DNA of 64,000 bases from Bacilli bacterium (GCA_900772415.1 CAAHEC010000003.1:10349-74348), one strand, 5' to 3'; shown: positions 17,391 through 27,193, numbered from the stretch's first letter. The notes: generated by a model from the letters alone, not told the origin. Made by a program: numbers and translations.

Positions 17391-17918
17391 TTTAAAATCA
17401 TTATAATCATTGTCATTTATGTTTTTTTTATCAAAGAATTCTTTTTCTTTTCTTCCTTTTATAATGGACAAAATAGAAAACGGAAAGAGTTTAATAATCT
17501 TATTATATTCTAATATAATATCATTATAATATTCTTTATATGCATCTAATTTATCTTCTGTATCACAAATAGAAAAAGAAATTTTTTCAAAATCACTATT
17601 TTGTTGTAATTTTTTATATTTATCTTTTATTAAATGAAATTCGTTTATATAAACCAGTAATCTTCTGTCTAATTTAATCATGTCTAATCTTTCTTCGTTT
17701 AAATCCCTAAAATTTTCATATATATCTTTTTTAGTATTTAACTCATTTTTTATTATTTGCTCAGAATCTTCTAATAATTTTTTTCTTTTAATTAAGATAC
17801 TATTTATTTTTTCTGTAACATTTTTCAGTTTTATATTTATAAAATTGTATTTTTGATTATATAGTGATATTAAAAATGTAATTATACATAAAATTAAAGT
17901 TATTATTACTAGTATCAT
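17388..17918 (-). CDS. LemA-like membrane-anchored protein (divergent)
   Basis: The 176-residue protein has an N-terminal membrane helix (about 2-18) followed by long charged helices. The C-terminal pattern EDKLDAYKEYYNDIILEYN, then KLFPFSIL and a final FF, resembles the end of LemA family proteins (helical proteins with an N-terminal anchor). Sequence similarity is weak elsewhere, so this is a family-level suggestion only. On the - strand, GAGGT precedes the start. It is separated by 59 bp from gerQ, which is also on the - strand, and they could be co-transcribed. Confidence 0.5.
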   Translation of the reverse strand: MILVIITLILCIITFLISLYNQKYNFINIKLKNVTEKINSILIKRKKLLEDSEQIIKNELNTKKDIYENFRDLNEERLDMIKLDRRLLVYINEFHLIKDKYKKLQQNSDFEKISFSICDTEDKLDAYKEYYNDIILEYNKIIKLFPFSILSIIKGRKEKEFFDKKNINDNDYNDFK

Positions 17919-17977
17919 ATTATTACCTCTATTCTATTTATGATTATAACAAAATAGAATATTATTTACAAGAATAT

Positions 17978-18391
17978 TTAGTTTTGAGTATAAAATTCAG
18001 GACTATAATTAATTTTTTCATTAAACTCTACATAATTAAGGTAAATATTTAACAATAAATATCTTTTACCACTGTTTGGTTCACTTATAATAATATGATC
18101 TCTTCCAGCAGCTTCAATTATCCCGGTATAAGTTCTATCTCTCCATTCTACCGAATCAGGATATGAAAAATAAAATGTTGCAAGTTTACCCTTGTTTAAT
18201 CTTAATATGTTTTCAACATAAGATTGTTCTTCAAAAACTATATTGCTATTATCAGCATTGGATATTCCAAGCATATTGTTATTGTTTGTGTTACCGTTAG
18301 GTATTGATGTAATGCCTTTTGCTTTAGTAACTTCAAATCCGTTGTTATTTATATTTGGATAAATAGGATTTGCATAATAATTTGTGTTCAT
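17978..18391 (-). CDS. gerQ: Spore coat protein GerQ
   Basis: GerQ is a coat protein needed for germination; in B. subtilis it is cross-linked by Tgl and affects the cortex-lytic enzyme CwlJ. The C-terminal ~80 residues carry the family hallmark: YVENILRLNKGK, then GIIEAAGRDHIIISEPNSGK and RYLLLNIYLNYVEFNEKI. The N-terminal part is Asn-rich and variable. I use the ATG at 18391 (137 residues) because AAAAAAGGAG precedes it. The ORF can be extended upstream but without a binding site. The gene is evidence of sporulation ancestry. Confidence 0.88.
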   Translation of the reverse strand: MNTNYYANPIYPNINNNGFEVTKAKGITSIPNGNTNNNNMLGISNADNSNIVFEEQSYVENILRLNKGKLATFYFSYPDSVEWRDRTYTGIIEAAGRDHIIISEPNSGKRYLLLNIYLNYVEFNEKINYSPEFYTQN

Positions 18392-18429
18392 TTTTATTCT
18401 CCTTTTTTTAAATTCATTTAAACATATGA

Positions 18430-18459
18430 TTGAACTTAATTGATTATACATGTTATAAT
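18430..18459 (+). promoter_or_regulatory. Promoter of pduL
   Basis: TTGAAC (18430-18435) and TATAAT (18454-18459), spaced 18 bp, with a TG two bases before the -10. It lies in the divergent gerQ-pduL interval. Confidence 0.6.
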
Positions 18460-18480
18460 TAAATAGTAGGTGATGGATTT

Positions 18481-19047
18481 ATGAAAGTGAATATAGGTGT
18501 ATCTGCAAGGCACGTACACGTAACAAAAGAAGACGTTAAAATATTATTTGGAGAAGGATATGAATTAACCAAAAAGGTAGATTTATCACAACATGGACAA
18601 TATGCGTGTAATGAGCAAGTTACTCTTGAAGGTGCAAAGGGAAAAATAGAAAGAGTAAGAATATTAGGACCCGAAAGAAGTGAGACTCAAGTTGAAATAT
18701 CAAAAACAGACTCATTTACACTTGGAGTAAGGCCTCCTGTTAGAAACTCAGGAAATTTAGATGGTGCAGCAGAAATAACAATTATAGGACCAAAGGGAAG
18801 GGTTACTAAAAATGCCGCTATAATAGCATCAAGACATGTACATGCTACAAAAGAAGATGCCAAAAGGTATGGATTTGAAGGAAAAGAATTTGTAAGTATT
18901 GTAGTAAAAGGAGAAAAGCCGGGAATACTAGAAAACGTATACGTAAGAATAAGTGATAAATTTTCTTATGAGGTTCACTTAGATACTGATGATGCTAATG
19001 CATTCTTAATTAAAAATGGTGATGAAGCAGAATTAATAGTAAAATAA
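18481..19047 (+). CDS. pduL: Phosphate propanoyltransferase/phosphotransacetylase PduL
   Basis: PduL exchanges CoA for phosphate on acetyl- or propanoyl-CoA, giving acyl-phosphate for ATP production. The 188 residues have two PduL domains with zinc-binding histidines in SARHVHV (8-14) and ASRHVHA (about 118). Between them are QHGQYAC and LGPERSETQVEISKTD, with HLDTDDANA near the end. No encapsulation peptide or microcompartment genes are nearby, so it is probably the housekeeping Pta substitute for acetate formation. The Shine-Dalgarno is AGGTGAT. femX-like follows 17 bp later. Confidence 0.93.
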   Translation: MKVNIGVSARHVHVTKEDVKILFGEGYELTKKVDLSQHGQYACNEQVTLEGAKGKIERVRILGPERSETQVEISKTDSFTLGVRPPVRNSGNLDGAAEITIIGPKGRVTKNAAIIASRHVHATKEDAKRYGFEGKEFVSIVVKGEKPGILENVYVRISDKFSYEVHLDTDDANAFLIKNGDEAELIVK

Positions 19048-19064
19048 AAAAAGGGATGATAAGG

Positions 19065-20309
19065 ATGAAATATCAATTTAAAACGGGTATTGATAGTAAA
19101 GAATATGATAAATTCGTAAGGAATTTTCCTTCTACATCATTTATGCAAACGCCCGCTTGGAGTCTTGTTAAAACAGCGTGGGGTAATGATTATGTTGGAC
19201 TATATTGTGACAAAAAGTTAATATGTGGAGCAATGATACTAAAAAGAAACCTATTTTTAGGTAAGAAATTATTTTACATACCAAGGGGATTTGTTACATC
19301 ATATGATAACGATGAAGTTCTAAAAACATTTGTTAAAGAATTAAAAAATTATGCCAAGAAAGACGGTGCAATAGATATAAAAATTGATCCATTTATTTGT
19401 TTTAGTGAAGATAATATTCAAAACATAAAGAAAAATAAGGGAATAGAGGTAAGGAAAACTTTTACTTTAGATACTGATAAAATAGTCAAAAAATTAGAGA
19501 ATTTAGGCTTTGTTCATGGTGGATTTAAAAAGGAAGTAAACGCATATATCCAGCCAAGATACACGATGGCTATTTCTCTTAAGGATAAAGATGGTAACTT
19601 TTATGAAAAAGAAGAACTTAGAAGAACGTTTCCTAAAAACACAAGAAATTACATAGGAAAGTATCATGAGGATAGAGGAGTTTACTTTAGTTATTCTACA
19701 AATAAAGAAGACGTCAAGGACTTAATAAGCGTTCTTCATTGTACAGAAGAAAGACAACATATAGCACTTAGAAGTGAAAAATATTTTAAAAAGCTAATGG
19801 ATGCTTTTTTAGATAACGCTGTTTTATTTTTTGCAAGGATAGATATTGATAAATATATTAAGTTTCTTAAAAATGATATGAAAGAACACGAAAACAAAAA
19901 AGAATTTTGTTTAAATCAAATAAAAGAAGCAGAAGAAATAAAAAAAGAATATGGTAATAATCCACTTGCAGGAGCAACTATAGTCATGATGCCAACTTGT
20001 ACATCTGGAATAAAAATCGCATCATTTTTATACGCTGGAACAAACACAAAAATCTTACCATCTCTTAAAATAACCAATGGCCTTATGTTTTACAGATTAT
20101 GCTATTGTTTAGATAAGTCCTGTGATTATTGTGATTTAGGTGGTATAGATGGATCACTTGAAGACCACTTATCAACGTTTAAATCTAAATTTAATCCAAA
20201 CGTACTTGAACTTGTTGGAGAATATGATTTAGTAATTAATAAATTTTGGTACAAAGTGTTTAACTTAATTATGAAAATTCGTAAGTTCATAAGATCAAAG
20301 AGGCATTAA
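19065..20309 (+). CDS. FemABX-type peptidoglycan bridge aminoacyltransferase
   Basis: FemABX enzymes use aminoacyl-tRNA to add amino acids to the lipid II stem peptide. The 414 residues begin MKYQFKTGIDSKEYDKFV and contain FMQTPAWSLVK and a double GNAT-like fold interrupted by a charged coiled coil (about 260-300). SFLYAGTN and a C-terminal FKSKFNPNVLELVGEYD are also present. I choose ATG 19065 because AAAGGG at about 19050-19055 is correctly spaced; ATG 19056 is too close. It implies branched or bridged peptidoglycan, in keeping with a sortase in this genome. Confidence 0.87.
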   Translation: MKYQFKTGIDSKEYDKFVRNFPSTSFMQTPAWSLVKTAWGNDYVGLYCDKKLICGAMILKRNLFLGKKLFYIPRGFVTSYDNDEVLKTFVKELKNYAKKDGAIDIKIDPFICFSEDNIQNIKKNKGIEVRKTFTLDTDKIVKKLENLGFVHGGFKKEVNAYIQPRYTMAISLKDKDGNFYEKEELRRTFPKNTRNYIGKYHEDRGVYFSYSTNKEDVKDLISVLHCTEERQHIALRSEKYFKKLMDAFLDNAVLFFARIDIDKYIKFLKNDMKEHENKKEFCLNQIKEAEEIKKEYGNNPLAGATIVMMPTCTSGIKIASFLYAGTNTKILPSLKITNGLMFYRLCYCLDKSCDYCDLGGIDGSLEDHLSTFKSKFNPNVLELVGEYDLVINKFWYKVFNLIMKIRKFIRSKRH

Positions 20310-20355
20310 AAAGCCATCTTTTTATTATATAATAATTTTAGTTTGGAGTGATTTA

Positions 20356-21330
20356 ATGTTTAAAATAGGAAACGTAGAAATAAAAAACAAAGTTGTCTTA
20401 GCACCTATGGCAGGTGTTTGTAATAGTGCGTTTAGAAGAATAATAAAAGAAATGGGAGCTGGGCTTTTGTATGCCGAAATGGTAAGCGACAAGGCTTTAG
20501 TTTATAATAATGAGAAAACTAAAGACATGCTTTATATGACGGAGAGTGAAAGACCTATTAGTCAGCAGATATTTGGTAGTGATAAAAAAAGCTTTGTTGA
20601 GGCTGCAAAAATAATAGAAAAAAGTATGCATCCAGATATTATAGATATAAATATGGGATGTCCAGTACCTAAGGTAGCGGTTAAATCACAAGCGGGTTCT
20701 GCTCTTTTAAAAGATCCGGATAAAATATATGATATAGTAAAAGCAGTAAAAGAAGTAGTAAACGTGCCAGTAACTGTTAAAATAAGAAGTGGTTGGGATA
20801 AAAATAGCATCAATGCTGTTTTGGTAGCAAAAACTTGTGAAAAGGCAGGGGCTAGTGCAATTGCAGTACATCCTAGAACACGCTCCCAAGGGTATAGTGG
20901 TAAAGCTGATTGGAACATAATAAAGGAAGTAAAAGATGCAGTTAATATTCCGGTAATTGGTAATGGTGATATTTTATCGGCTAAAGACGCTAAACAAATG
21001 ATTGATGAAACTGGGTGCGATGCCGTAATGATAGGAAGGGGGACCCTTGGTAATCCTTATTTAATAAAACAGGTTGTAAGATATTTAGAAGATGGCGTGC
21101 TTCTTCCAGACCAAAGTCCAACGGAAAGGATGAAAACATGCTTAAAACATTTTAATTATTTACTTGAGATAAAACCAGAAAAAGTTGCGATACTTGAGAT
21201 GAGAACCCATGCAGCTTGGTATTTAAAAGGACTTCCAAGTGGGGTAAAAATCAAGAAAATACTCTATGAACTTAAAACCAAAGAAGAATTTATAAATACA
21301 ATAACAGAATATATGGAAAAACTTTCCTAA
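20356..21330 (+). CDS. dusB: tRNA-dihydrouridine synthase (DusB-like)
   Basis: The flavoenzyme reduces specific uridines in tRNA. The 324 residues form a TIM barrel with the N-terminal LAPMAGVCNSAFR, the catalytic Cys102 in NMGCPVPK, HPRTRSQGYSG and the FMN phosphate motif GNGDILS, then IGRGTLGNP. The length suits DusB. The start ATG 20356 follows TTGGAGTGA, and a TATAAT at 20328-20333 gives a leader of only about 15 nt. An imperfect hairpin after the previous gene separates it from the femX-like gene. Confidence 0.93.
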   Translation: MFKIGNVEIKNKVVLAPMAGVCNSAFRRIIKEMGAGLLYAEMVSDKALVYNNEKTKDMLYMTESERPISQQIFGSDKKSFVEAAKIIEKSMHPDIIDINMGCPVPKVAVKSQAGSALLKDPDKIYDIVKAVKEVVNVPVTVKIRSGWDKNSINAVLVAKTCEKAGASAIAVHPRTRSQGYSGKADWNIIKEVKDAVNIPVIGNGDILSAKDAKQMIDETGCDAVMIGRGTLGNPYLIKQVVRYLEDGVLLPDQSPTERMKTCLKHFNYLLEIKPEKVAILEMRTHAAWYLKGLPSGVKIKKILYELKTKEEFINTITEYMEKLS

Positions 21331-21427
21331 AATATGATATAATTAAATCGTAGGACAGAGTTATGAAATGGTGCGTATGACATAATTTTGACCAAAAAAA
21401 GAAATAAAATAATTATACGGGAGGTTT

Positions 21428-23107
21428 ATGATGAAAAAGTATAATCTTTTAAAAGTTTTAGCAATTGTGGTTTTCGTAACCTGGATTCTAACTTTAATAA
21501 TTCCGGGTTCTTATGTAGACTATAGTGGAAAAGTTACTACTAATACAATTGCTGGTCTTGGAGTATGGGGACTTTTAACAAATCTTAATATTTCAATATC
21601 TTACTTTAATAGCATTGCAGTATTTTTAATAGCTGTTGCCTGCTTTTATGCTATTTTAAACAAGGTAAAGTTATATAATGAATTTGTTAGTAATGTTTCT
21701 AAAATATTTAAAGGAAAGGAAAGAAAGCTTGTTATTATAACAACTTTAGTATTTGGGATTTTATCACTTTTTGTTAATGATTTTCTAATTTTAATTGCTT
21801 TCGTACCATTTGTATACAAAGTAATGAAAGAACTATCCATTGATAAAAAAGTAATACTTGCATCTACTTTAGTTGCTGCATTAATAGGTTCTATGTGTAG
21901 TATTTATAATAGTACTTTGTTTACAGCATTCAGCTTAAAAATAAATACTTTATTACTAGTTAAAATAATATTATTTGTGGTATCAATTTCTGTTTTAACT
22001 ATCTTAATCGCACCTAAAAATTCTTCTAAGAAACCAAAGACTGCTTCTAAAGAGCATGCAACAAAAGAAGAATTAAAGGTTACTAAAACAAAAAAAGTTA
22101 CTACTAAAAGTAAAACAAAAAAGGTTAATAAAGTGTTATATGCAGTATTAACAATATTGTTTGGAAGTATTGGTATAAATAAATTTTATGCTGGTCAAAT
22201 AAAAAAGGGAATTTTATCTATTGTATTTTGTTGGACCTTAATTCCAGCGGTTTTATCGATAGCTGAATTCATTACGGTATTAACGGAAAAAGCTGATAAA
22301 GATGGAAAAATAGAAGTAGTTAGTGAAAGAAGAAGTAAAGTAGCATTTATAGTTTCTATAATTATATTTACTCTATTTATAATAGCTTCTATGATTCCGT
22401 ATGAATCATTATTTGAAAATTGTACGATATTTACTGATTTCAATTCGTGGTTATCAAATTTAAAAATTGGTAATTATGCAATTTTTAACAACATAATTGG
22501 TTCTCCTTTATTAGTTAGTGAATCAACAGGTTCATCTACTGGTTCAATTGCAGTATTTGGTTCTTGGACTATGAGTGATGTTTCAATATTATTATTTATA
22601 TTAACACTTTTAATAGCAATTATTAATAATGTTAAGACAGATGATTTTATTAAAAGTATAAATGAAAATATTAAAAAGGTACTACCTATTGCAATAACAG
22701 CAATGCTAATTAGTATTGTCTTAGTAATCATGGTAACAAGTGGAATATCTGTTACAATTGCAAATAAAATATTGAGTATATTTAAAGGATTTAATGTTGC
22801 AGAAACAGTATTTGCAACAATGATATCAAGTTTATTAACCAGTGATTTCTACTATTTAATATCAACTGTTGGACAATTATTTACTATATCTGCTTCAAAT
22901 AGTCAATATTATGGCGTTATAGCATTTATAATTCAAAGCATATATAACTTAGTAATGATTGTTGCACCAACATCAGTTGGATTAATAATTGGTTTATATT
23001 ATTTAGATATTCCTTATAATAAATGGTTTAAATTCATTTGGAAATTACTATTAATATTATTTGTAATAATAGTAGTTGCTGCTATAATAATATATGCATT
23101 AGTATAA
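21428..23107 (+). CDS. YfcC/DcuC-like carrier with an internal TM2 domain
   Basis: The 559-residue membrane protein starts like YfcC-type C4-dicarboxylate carriers (LKVLAIVVFVTWILTLIIPG, then VFLIAVACFYAILNK). After about 200 residues a lysine/threonine-rich cytosolic linker leads to a TM2 domain (about 235-290; ILFGSIGINKFYAGQIKKG). The carrier half then resumes with several more helices to the C-terminus. TM2 domains usually stand alone or at an end, so this layout is unusual. The Shine-Dalgarno is GGGAGG and ATG 21428 or 21431 is possible. A TATAAT lies at 21338-21343 and a terminator follows. The substrate is unknown. Confidence 0.65.
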   Translation: MMKKYNLLKVLAIVVFVTWILTLIIPGSYVDYSGKVTTNTIAGLGVWGLLTNLNISISYFNSIAVFLIAVACFYAILNKVKLYNEFVSNVSKIFKGKERKLVIITTLVFGILSLFVNDFLILIAFVPFVYKVMKELSIDKKVILASTLVAALIGSMCSIYNSTLFTAFSLKINTLLLVKIILFVVSISVLTILIAPKNSSKKPKTASKEHATKEELKVTKTKKVTTKSKTKKVNKVLYAVLTILFGSIGINKFYAGQIKKGILSIVFCWTLIPAVLSIAEFITVLTEKADKDGKIEVVSERRSKVAFIVSIIIFTLFIIASMIPYESLFENCTIFTDFNSWLSNLKIGNYAIFNNIIGSPLLVSESTGSSTGSIAVFGSWTMSDVSILLFILTLLIAIINNVKTDDFIKSINENIKKVLPIAITAMLISIVLVIMVTSGISVTIANKILSIFKGFNVAETVFATMISSLLTSDFYYLISTVGQLFTISASNSQYYGVIAFIIQSIYNLVMIVAPTSVGLIIGLYYLDIPYNKWFKFIWKLLLILFVIIVVAAIIIYALV

Positions 23108-23130
23108 AAGACTTAATAGGTCTTTTTTTT
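23107..23130 (+). terminator. Terminator after the TM2-carrier gene
   Basis: Stem AAAGAC/GTCTTT (23107-23112 with 23120-23125), a 7-nt loop and a T-run. Confidence 0.75.
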
Positions 23131-23190
23131 GTATCAAAATAAAATACTTTCCTCATAACAAACATAGAATGAAAAGAAGGGAGAATACTT

Positions 23191-25446
23191 ATGTTTGTTA
23201 ACTTTAGTGAAGAAGTAAGACACATATTAAAACAAGCAGAAAGGGAAAAAGAAGAATTAAATCATCCATATATAGGTAGTGAGCACTTATTTTTGTCTGT
23301 TTTAAAAGAAAGTAAATTAATACCATTCTTTAAAAAATATGATCTTAGTTATAACAATTTTAAAAATAAATTAATTTCTTTGGTTGGTATTGGTACAAAG
23401 CCAAGTAGTTTTACGCTTTATACTCCACTTTTAAAAAGAGCATTAGAAAACTCAGTAATACAAGCTAGAGAAGAAAAAAATAAAGATGTAACAATTGAAA
23501 TAGTTGTTTTATCCATATTAGATGAAGCTGATGGTGTTGCAAGTGCCGTCTTAAATACCTTAAACATAAACGTTAATAAAATGTATTTTGATCTAAAAAA
23601 CAAAAAGACAGTAAAGGGATTAAAAAGAAAAAAATTAATGTTAGAGGAAATTGGTACAGATATTACTAAATTGGCCAAGGAAAGAAAATTAGATCCTGTT
23701 ATAGGTAGAAGTTTAGAGATAAAAAAAACAATTGAAATATTACTTAGAAGAAAGAAAAATAATCCTATATTAATAGGTCCAGCTGGAGTTGGTAAGACAG
23801 CTATTGTAGAAGGCATTGCAAATCTTATAGCAACTTCTAATACACCAGACTATTTAAAGAATAAAAGAATAATATCTCTTAATATATTCTCTTTGGTATC
23901 AGGAACTAAATACCGAGGTGAATTTGAAGAAAAAATGAAAATACTTATAAAGGAATTAGAAGATAATCCCGACGTTATTTTATTTTTAGATGAAATTCAT
24001 ACTATTGTTGGTGCTGGTGGTGCAGAAGGTGCAATAGATGCTTCAAACATATTTAAACCAGCACTAGCTCGTGGAAATGTTAGAATAATAGGAGCAACAA
24101 CTCTTGATGAATATAAAAAATTTATAGAACCGGATGCGGCTCTTGCAAGACGTTTTCAAAGTGTGTTAGTTGAAGAACCTTCTTTGGATAATGTTATTAA
24201 AATATTATATGGAATAAAACCTTTGTATGAAAAATATCATCATATAAAAGTTCCTAATTACTTAGTAAAAGATATAGCAATTTTATCTAATAAATATTTG
24301 AGTAATAGATTTGAACCTGATAGATCAATTGATATATTAGATGAAGCTTGTGCAAGTTGCTCTATTACAAAGACAAAAGAAGATAAGTCGTTAGAAAACT
24401 TTAAAAATAGATTAAAAAGTATAAAACAAGCTAAGTCAAATGCCTTGAAAAATAGCGATTTTAAAAATGCATATGAATTAACTAAAGAAGAAAAACAAAT
24501 AAGTGAAAAAATTAAGAATAAAAAACAAACTAAAAAAGTAATAACAAAAGAAGATATAATAAAAATAATAAAAAGGAAGGGTAACATAAACTTCTTTGAT
24601 ATAGATAATAAAAGAAAAGAATTTTATGATGAGTTAAAAAAATATTTAAAAGATATTATTATAGGTCAAGATAGTATAATAGATGAATTGGTTAAATCTT
24701 TGAGAAAAAAAGAATTACTTAAGAGTAATAAATGTTATTCTATTTTAATTAGAGGTCCTAAAGCAACCGGTAAATCTCTTTTGGCAAGAAAATATTTAGA
24801 AAAATTAGTAAATGAAAAAAATATTATAGAAATAGATGCTTCTTTATATACAGATAGTCATTTCATAAGTAAATTAATTGGAACAACAGCAGGATATGTA
24901 GGCTATGATAATAAAAATAATATATTTGAAAAAATAAGGACTAATCCAAATTCTGCTGTTATAGTTGATAACTTTGACAAGGGATGTATAGAGTTTAAAA
25001 ATTTATTTTATAGAATACTAAAAAACGGTAAAATAGAAGATGCAACATCCAAAATGATAGATTTTAATAATACTGTATTAGTATTTATAAATGATAATTT
25101 AAATACTTGTAAAAACGTTGGATTTAACTCAATAACAGATAATAGTAAGAAAGAAACTGAACTTGAAAAATTAGTTTCAATAAGTATTTGTTTAACAAAG
25201 CCGAATGAAGAGGACACGAAAAAAATAATAAGAAATAATATAAATAAAATAATAAATAATTTTCCTTATGTAAATATTACTTATGATGAAAAAATAGTTG
25301 ATTACGTATATAAAAAGATATCATGTGATGGTGATTTTTCTAATTTAAAAATGATATTAGATGACTTATTTTTAAAAAAGGTAGTAGACTCAATATTAGA
25401 AAATAAAACTAGAGTAGACATAACGTGTGACACTATAAAAATATAG
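23191..25446 (+). CDS. clpC: ClpC-like AAA+ unfoldase with degenerate second ATPase domain
   Basis: ClpC unfolds proteins for ClpP. The 751 residues (shorter than the usual 810-850) have an N-domain, D1 with Walker A GPAGVGKT (about 196-203) and Walker B LFLDEIHT, a short M-domain coiled coil, and D2. D2 keeps Walker A GPKATGKS (522-529), the pore loop GYVGY and a VGF tripeptide (643-645) like the ClpP-binding loop. In D2 the Walker B Glu is Asn594 (VIVDNFDK), and the region of the usual FLNR arginine-finger motif is not recognisable. Hydrolysis in D2 is therefore doubtful. No ctsR, mcsA or mcsB is adjacent. The Shine-Dalgarno is AAGGGAG. Confidence 0.85.
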   Translation: MFVNFSEEVRHILKQAEREKEELNHPYIGSEHLFLSVLKESKLIPFFKKYDLSYNNFKNKLISLVGIGTKPSSFTLYTPLLKRALENSVIQAREEKNKDVTIEIVVLSILDEADGVASAVLNTLNINVNKMYFDLKNKKTVKGLKRKKLMLEEIGTDITKLAKERKLDPVIGRSLEIKKTIEILLRRKKNNPILIGPAGVGKTAIVEGIANLIATSNTPDYLKNKRIISLNIFSLVSGTKYRGEFEEKMKILIKELEDNPDVILFLDEIHTIVGAGGAEGAIDASNIFKPALARGNVRIIGATTLDEYKKFIEPDAALARRFQSVLVEEPSLDNVIKILYGIKPLYEKYHHIKVPNYLVKDIAILSNKYLSNRFEPDRSIDILDEACASCSITKTKEDKSLENFKNRLKSIKQAKSNALKNSDFKNAYELTKEEKQISEKIKNKKQTKKVITKEDIIKIIKRKGNINFFDIDNKRKEFYDELKKYLKDIIIGQDSIIDELVKSLRKKELLKSNKCYSILIRGPKATGKSLLARKYLEKLVNEKNIIEIDASLYTDSHFISKLIGTTAGYVGYDNKNNIFEKIRTNPNSAVIVDNFDKGCIEFKNLFYRILKNGKIEDATSKMIDFNNTVLVFINDNLNTCKNVGFNSITDNSKKETELEKLVSISICLTKPNEEDTKKIIRNNINKIINNFPYVNITYDEKIVDYVYKKISCDGDFSNLKMILDDLFLKKVVDSILENKTRVDITCDTIKI

Positions 25447-25521
25447 GATATCATTTTTATTAAAAAACGTTTTATTTAATCATACATTTATTGTATAATT
25501 AATAAAAGAGGAGTGATGAAA

Positions 25522-26916
25522 ATGAAATTATATAATACACTTACAAGAAAAGTTGAAAAATTTATTCCCAATAATAAAAATAAAATTAATATGTATACAT
25601 GTGGCCCTACTGTTTATCATTATGCACATATAGGAAATCTTAGAAGTTATATAATGGAAGATGTTTTGGAAAAAACACTTATTTATAATGGCTATAATGT
25701 TAATCGTGTAATGAATATTACTGATGTAGGACACTTATCAAGTGATTCTGACACTGGTGAAGATAAGATGGTAAAAAGTGCTAAAAAGGCACATAAAAGT
25801 GTTTTAGATATAGCAAAATTTTATACCGAAGCTTTCTTTGATGATTTTAAAAAGCTTAACATTAAAAAGCCAGAAACGATAGCTCCAGCAACTAATTATA
25901 TTAGTGAATACATACATTTAATTAGTGTATTATTAGAAAAAGGATATGCATATATATCTGGTAGTAACGTATATTTTGATACATCAAAAATAACTGATTA
26001 TTATGTTTTGACAAATCATAAGGAAGATGAAATGGTAGTTGGCGTAAGAGATGGCGTTGAAAATGATGTAAATAAACGTAACCAGGCTGATTTTGTTTTA
26101 TGGTTTACTAAGTCTAAATTTGAAGATCAAGAACTTAAATGGGAATCACCTTGGGGATTAGGATACCCAGGCTGGCATATCGAGTGTTCATGTATTAGTA
26201 TGAAACACTGCGGGGAACACCTTGATATTCATTGTGGTGGTGTTGATAATATATTTCCACATCACACTAATGAAATTGCACAAAGCGAAGCTTATTTAGG
26301 ACATAAATGGTGTAATTACTGGGTACACTGTGAACACTTAAATGATAAAAATGGTAAGATGAGTAAGAGCAATGGAGATTTTTTAACTGTATCATTGCTT
26401 GAAGAAAAAGGCTATAATCCACTTTCATATAGATTAATGTGTTTACAATCTCATTATAGAAAACAACTTGTTTTTACTTATGAAAATTTAGATAATGCAG
26501 AAAAAGCATATAAAAAATTAAAACAAAAAACTTTATCATTAACTAATGATGGAATGGTAGATGAAAATAATTTTAATAAATATAATAAAGAATTTAAATC
26601 TTGTATTAATGATGATATGAATACGTCTAGTAGTTTAACTGTTTTATATGACGTATTAAAAGATGATTCTTTAAATGATGCAACTAAAAAAGCATTAGTA
26701 GAATCATTTGATAATGTTTTATCTCTCGATTTATTAAAAGAAAATAAAAAAATAGCAGATGATGAACTTATAAAATATGTTCAAGAACAAATAAATTTAA
26801 GATTAGAAGCAAAGAAAAATAAAGACTTTCAAACTGCGGATAAAATAAGAGATGAATTGTTAGAAAAAGGGATTAGTCTTAAGGATACTAAAGAAGGAAC
26901 TACTTGGAATTATTAA
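25522..26916 (+). CDS. cysS: Cysteinyl-tRNA synthetase
   Basis: The class I synthetase charges tRNA-Cys. The protein has the zinc/active-site TCGPTVYHYAHIGN (HIGH-type motif) near the start, GWHIECS, HCGGVDNIFPHHTNEIAQ in the core and KMSKS at 279-283. Length (464) is standard. I use ATG 25522 rather than GTG 25513 or ATG 25516, since AGAGGAG (25507-25512) is best spaced for it. The gene is not next to rlmB or 23S methylase genes as in some Firmicutes; gene remnants follow. Confidence 0.96.
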   Translation: MKLYNTLTRKVEKFIPNNKNKINMYTCGPTVYHYAHIGNLRSYIMEDVLEKTLIYNGYNVNRVMNITDVGHLSSDSDTGEDKMVKSAKKAHKSVLDIAKFYTEAFFDDFKKLNIKKPETIAPATNYISEYIHLISVLLEKGYAYISGSNVYFDTSKITDYYVLTNHKEDEMVVGVRDGVENDVNKRNQADFVLWFTKSKFEDQELKWESPWGLGYPGWHIECSCISMKHCGEHLDIHCGGVDNIFPHHTNEIAQSEAYLGHKWCNYWVHCEHLNDKNGKMSKSNGDFLTVSLLEEKGYNPLSYRLMCLQSHYRKQLVFTYENLDNAEKAYKKLKQKTLSLTNDGMVDENNFNKYNKEFKSCINDDMNTSSSLTVLYDVLKDDSLNDATKKALVESFDNVLSLDLLKENKKIADDELIKYVQEQINLRLEAKKNKDFQTADKIRDELLEKGISLKDTKEGTTWNY

Positions 26917-26926
26917 ATTTAACTTA

Positions 26927-27151
26927 TTAAGGGATAAATAATAAGGTATTTGATATTATAAATTTATTTAAATACAACGACTTAATAGTAATCGTAGATT
27001 TAGATAAAAATAGTAAATTATTTCTAGAATTTAAGAAGCAAAATATAAAATATGATTCATTTTTAATGAAGATGAAGTTAATATAGCTTATGATCCAAAA
27101 AAGTATTCTGATATTAAACTTTTAATATCAAAAAAACTAAATAATAAATAG
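26927..27151 (+). pseudogene. Frameshifted remnant of a small gene
   Basis: Two adjoining reading frames join into one plausible sequence. The first reads about 26928-27065 (NLFKYNDLIVIVDLDKN, ending in IKYDSF). It continues in the +1 frame (FNEDEVNIAYDPKKYSDIK, ending LNNK and TAG at about 27149-27151). The switch occurs at a T-run near 27059-27064. No start codon is visible in the first frame. I do not recognise the family. It may be a decayed cargo or addiction-type gene; the loss of frame is what the sequence shows. Confidence 0.45.
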
Positions 27152-27193
27152 AATAAAATACAATTTATGATACATACTATAATTGGTGATATT

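Noticed and set aside
18481..19047. Bacterial microcompartment locus suggested by pduL
   Set aside because: No shell-protein or diol/ethanolamine genes are near, and the protein has no extra encapsulation helix.
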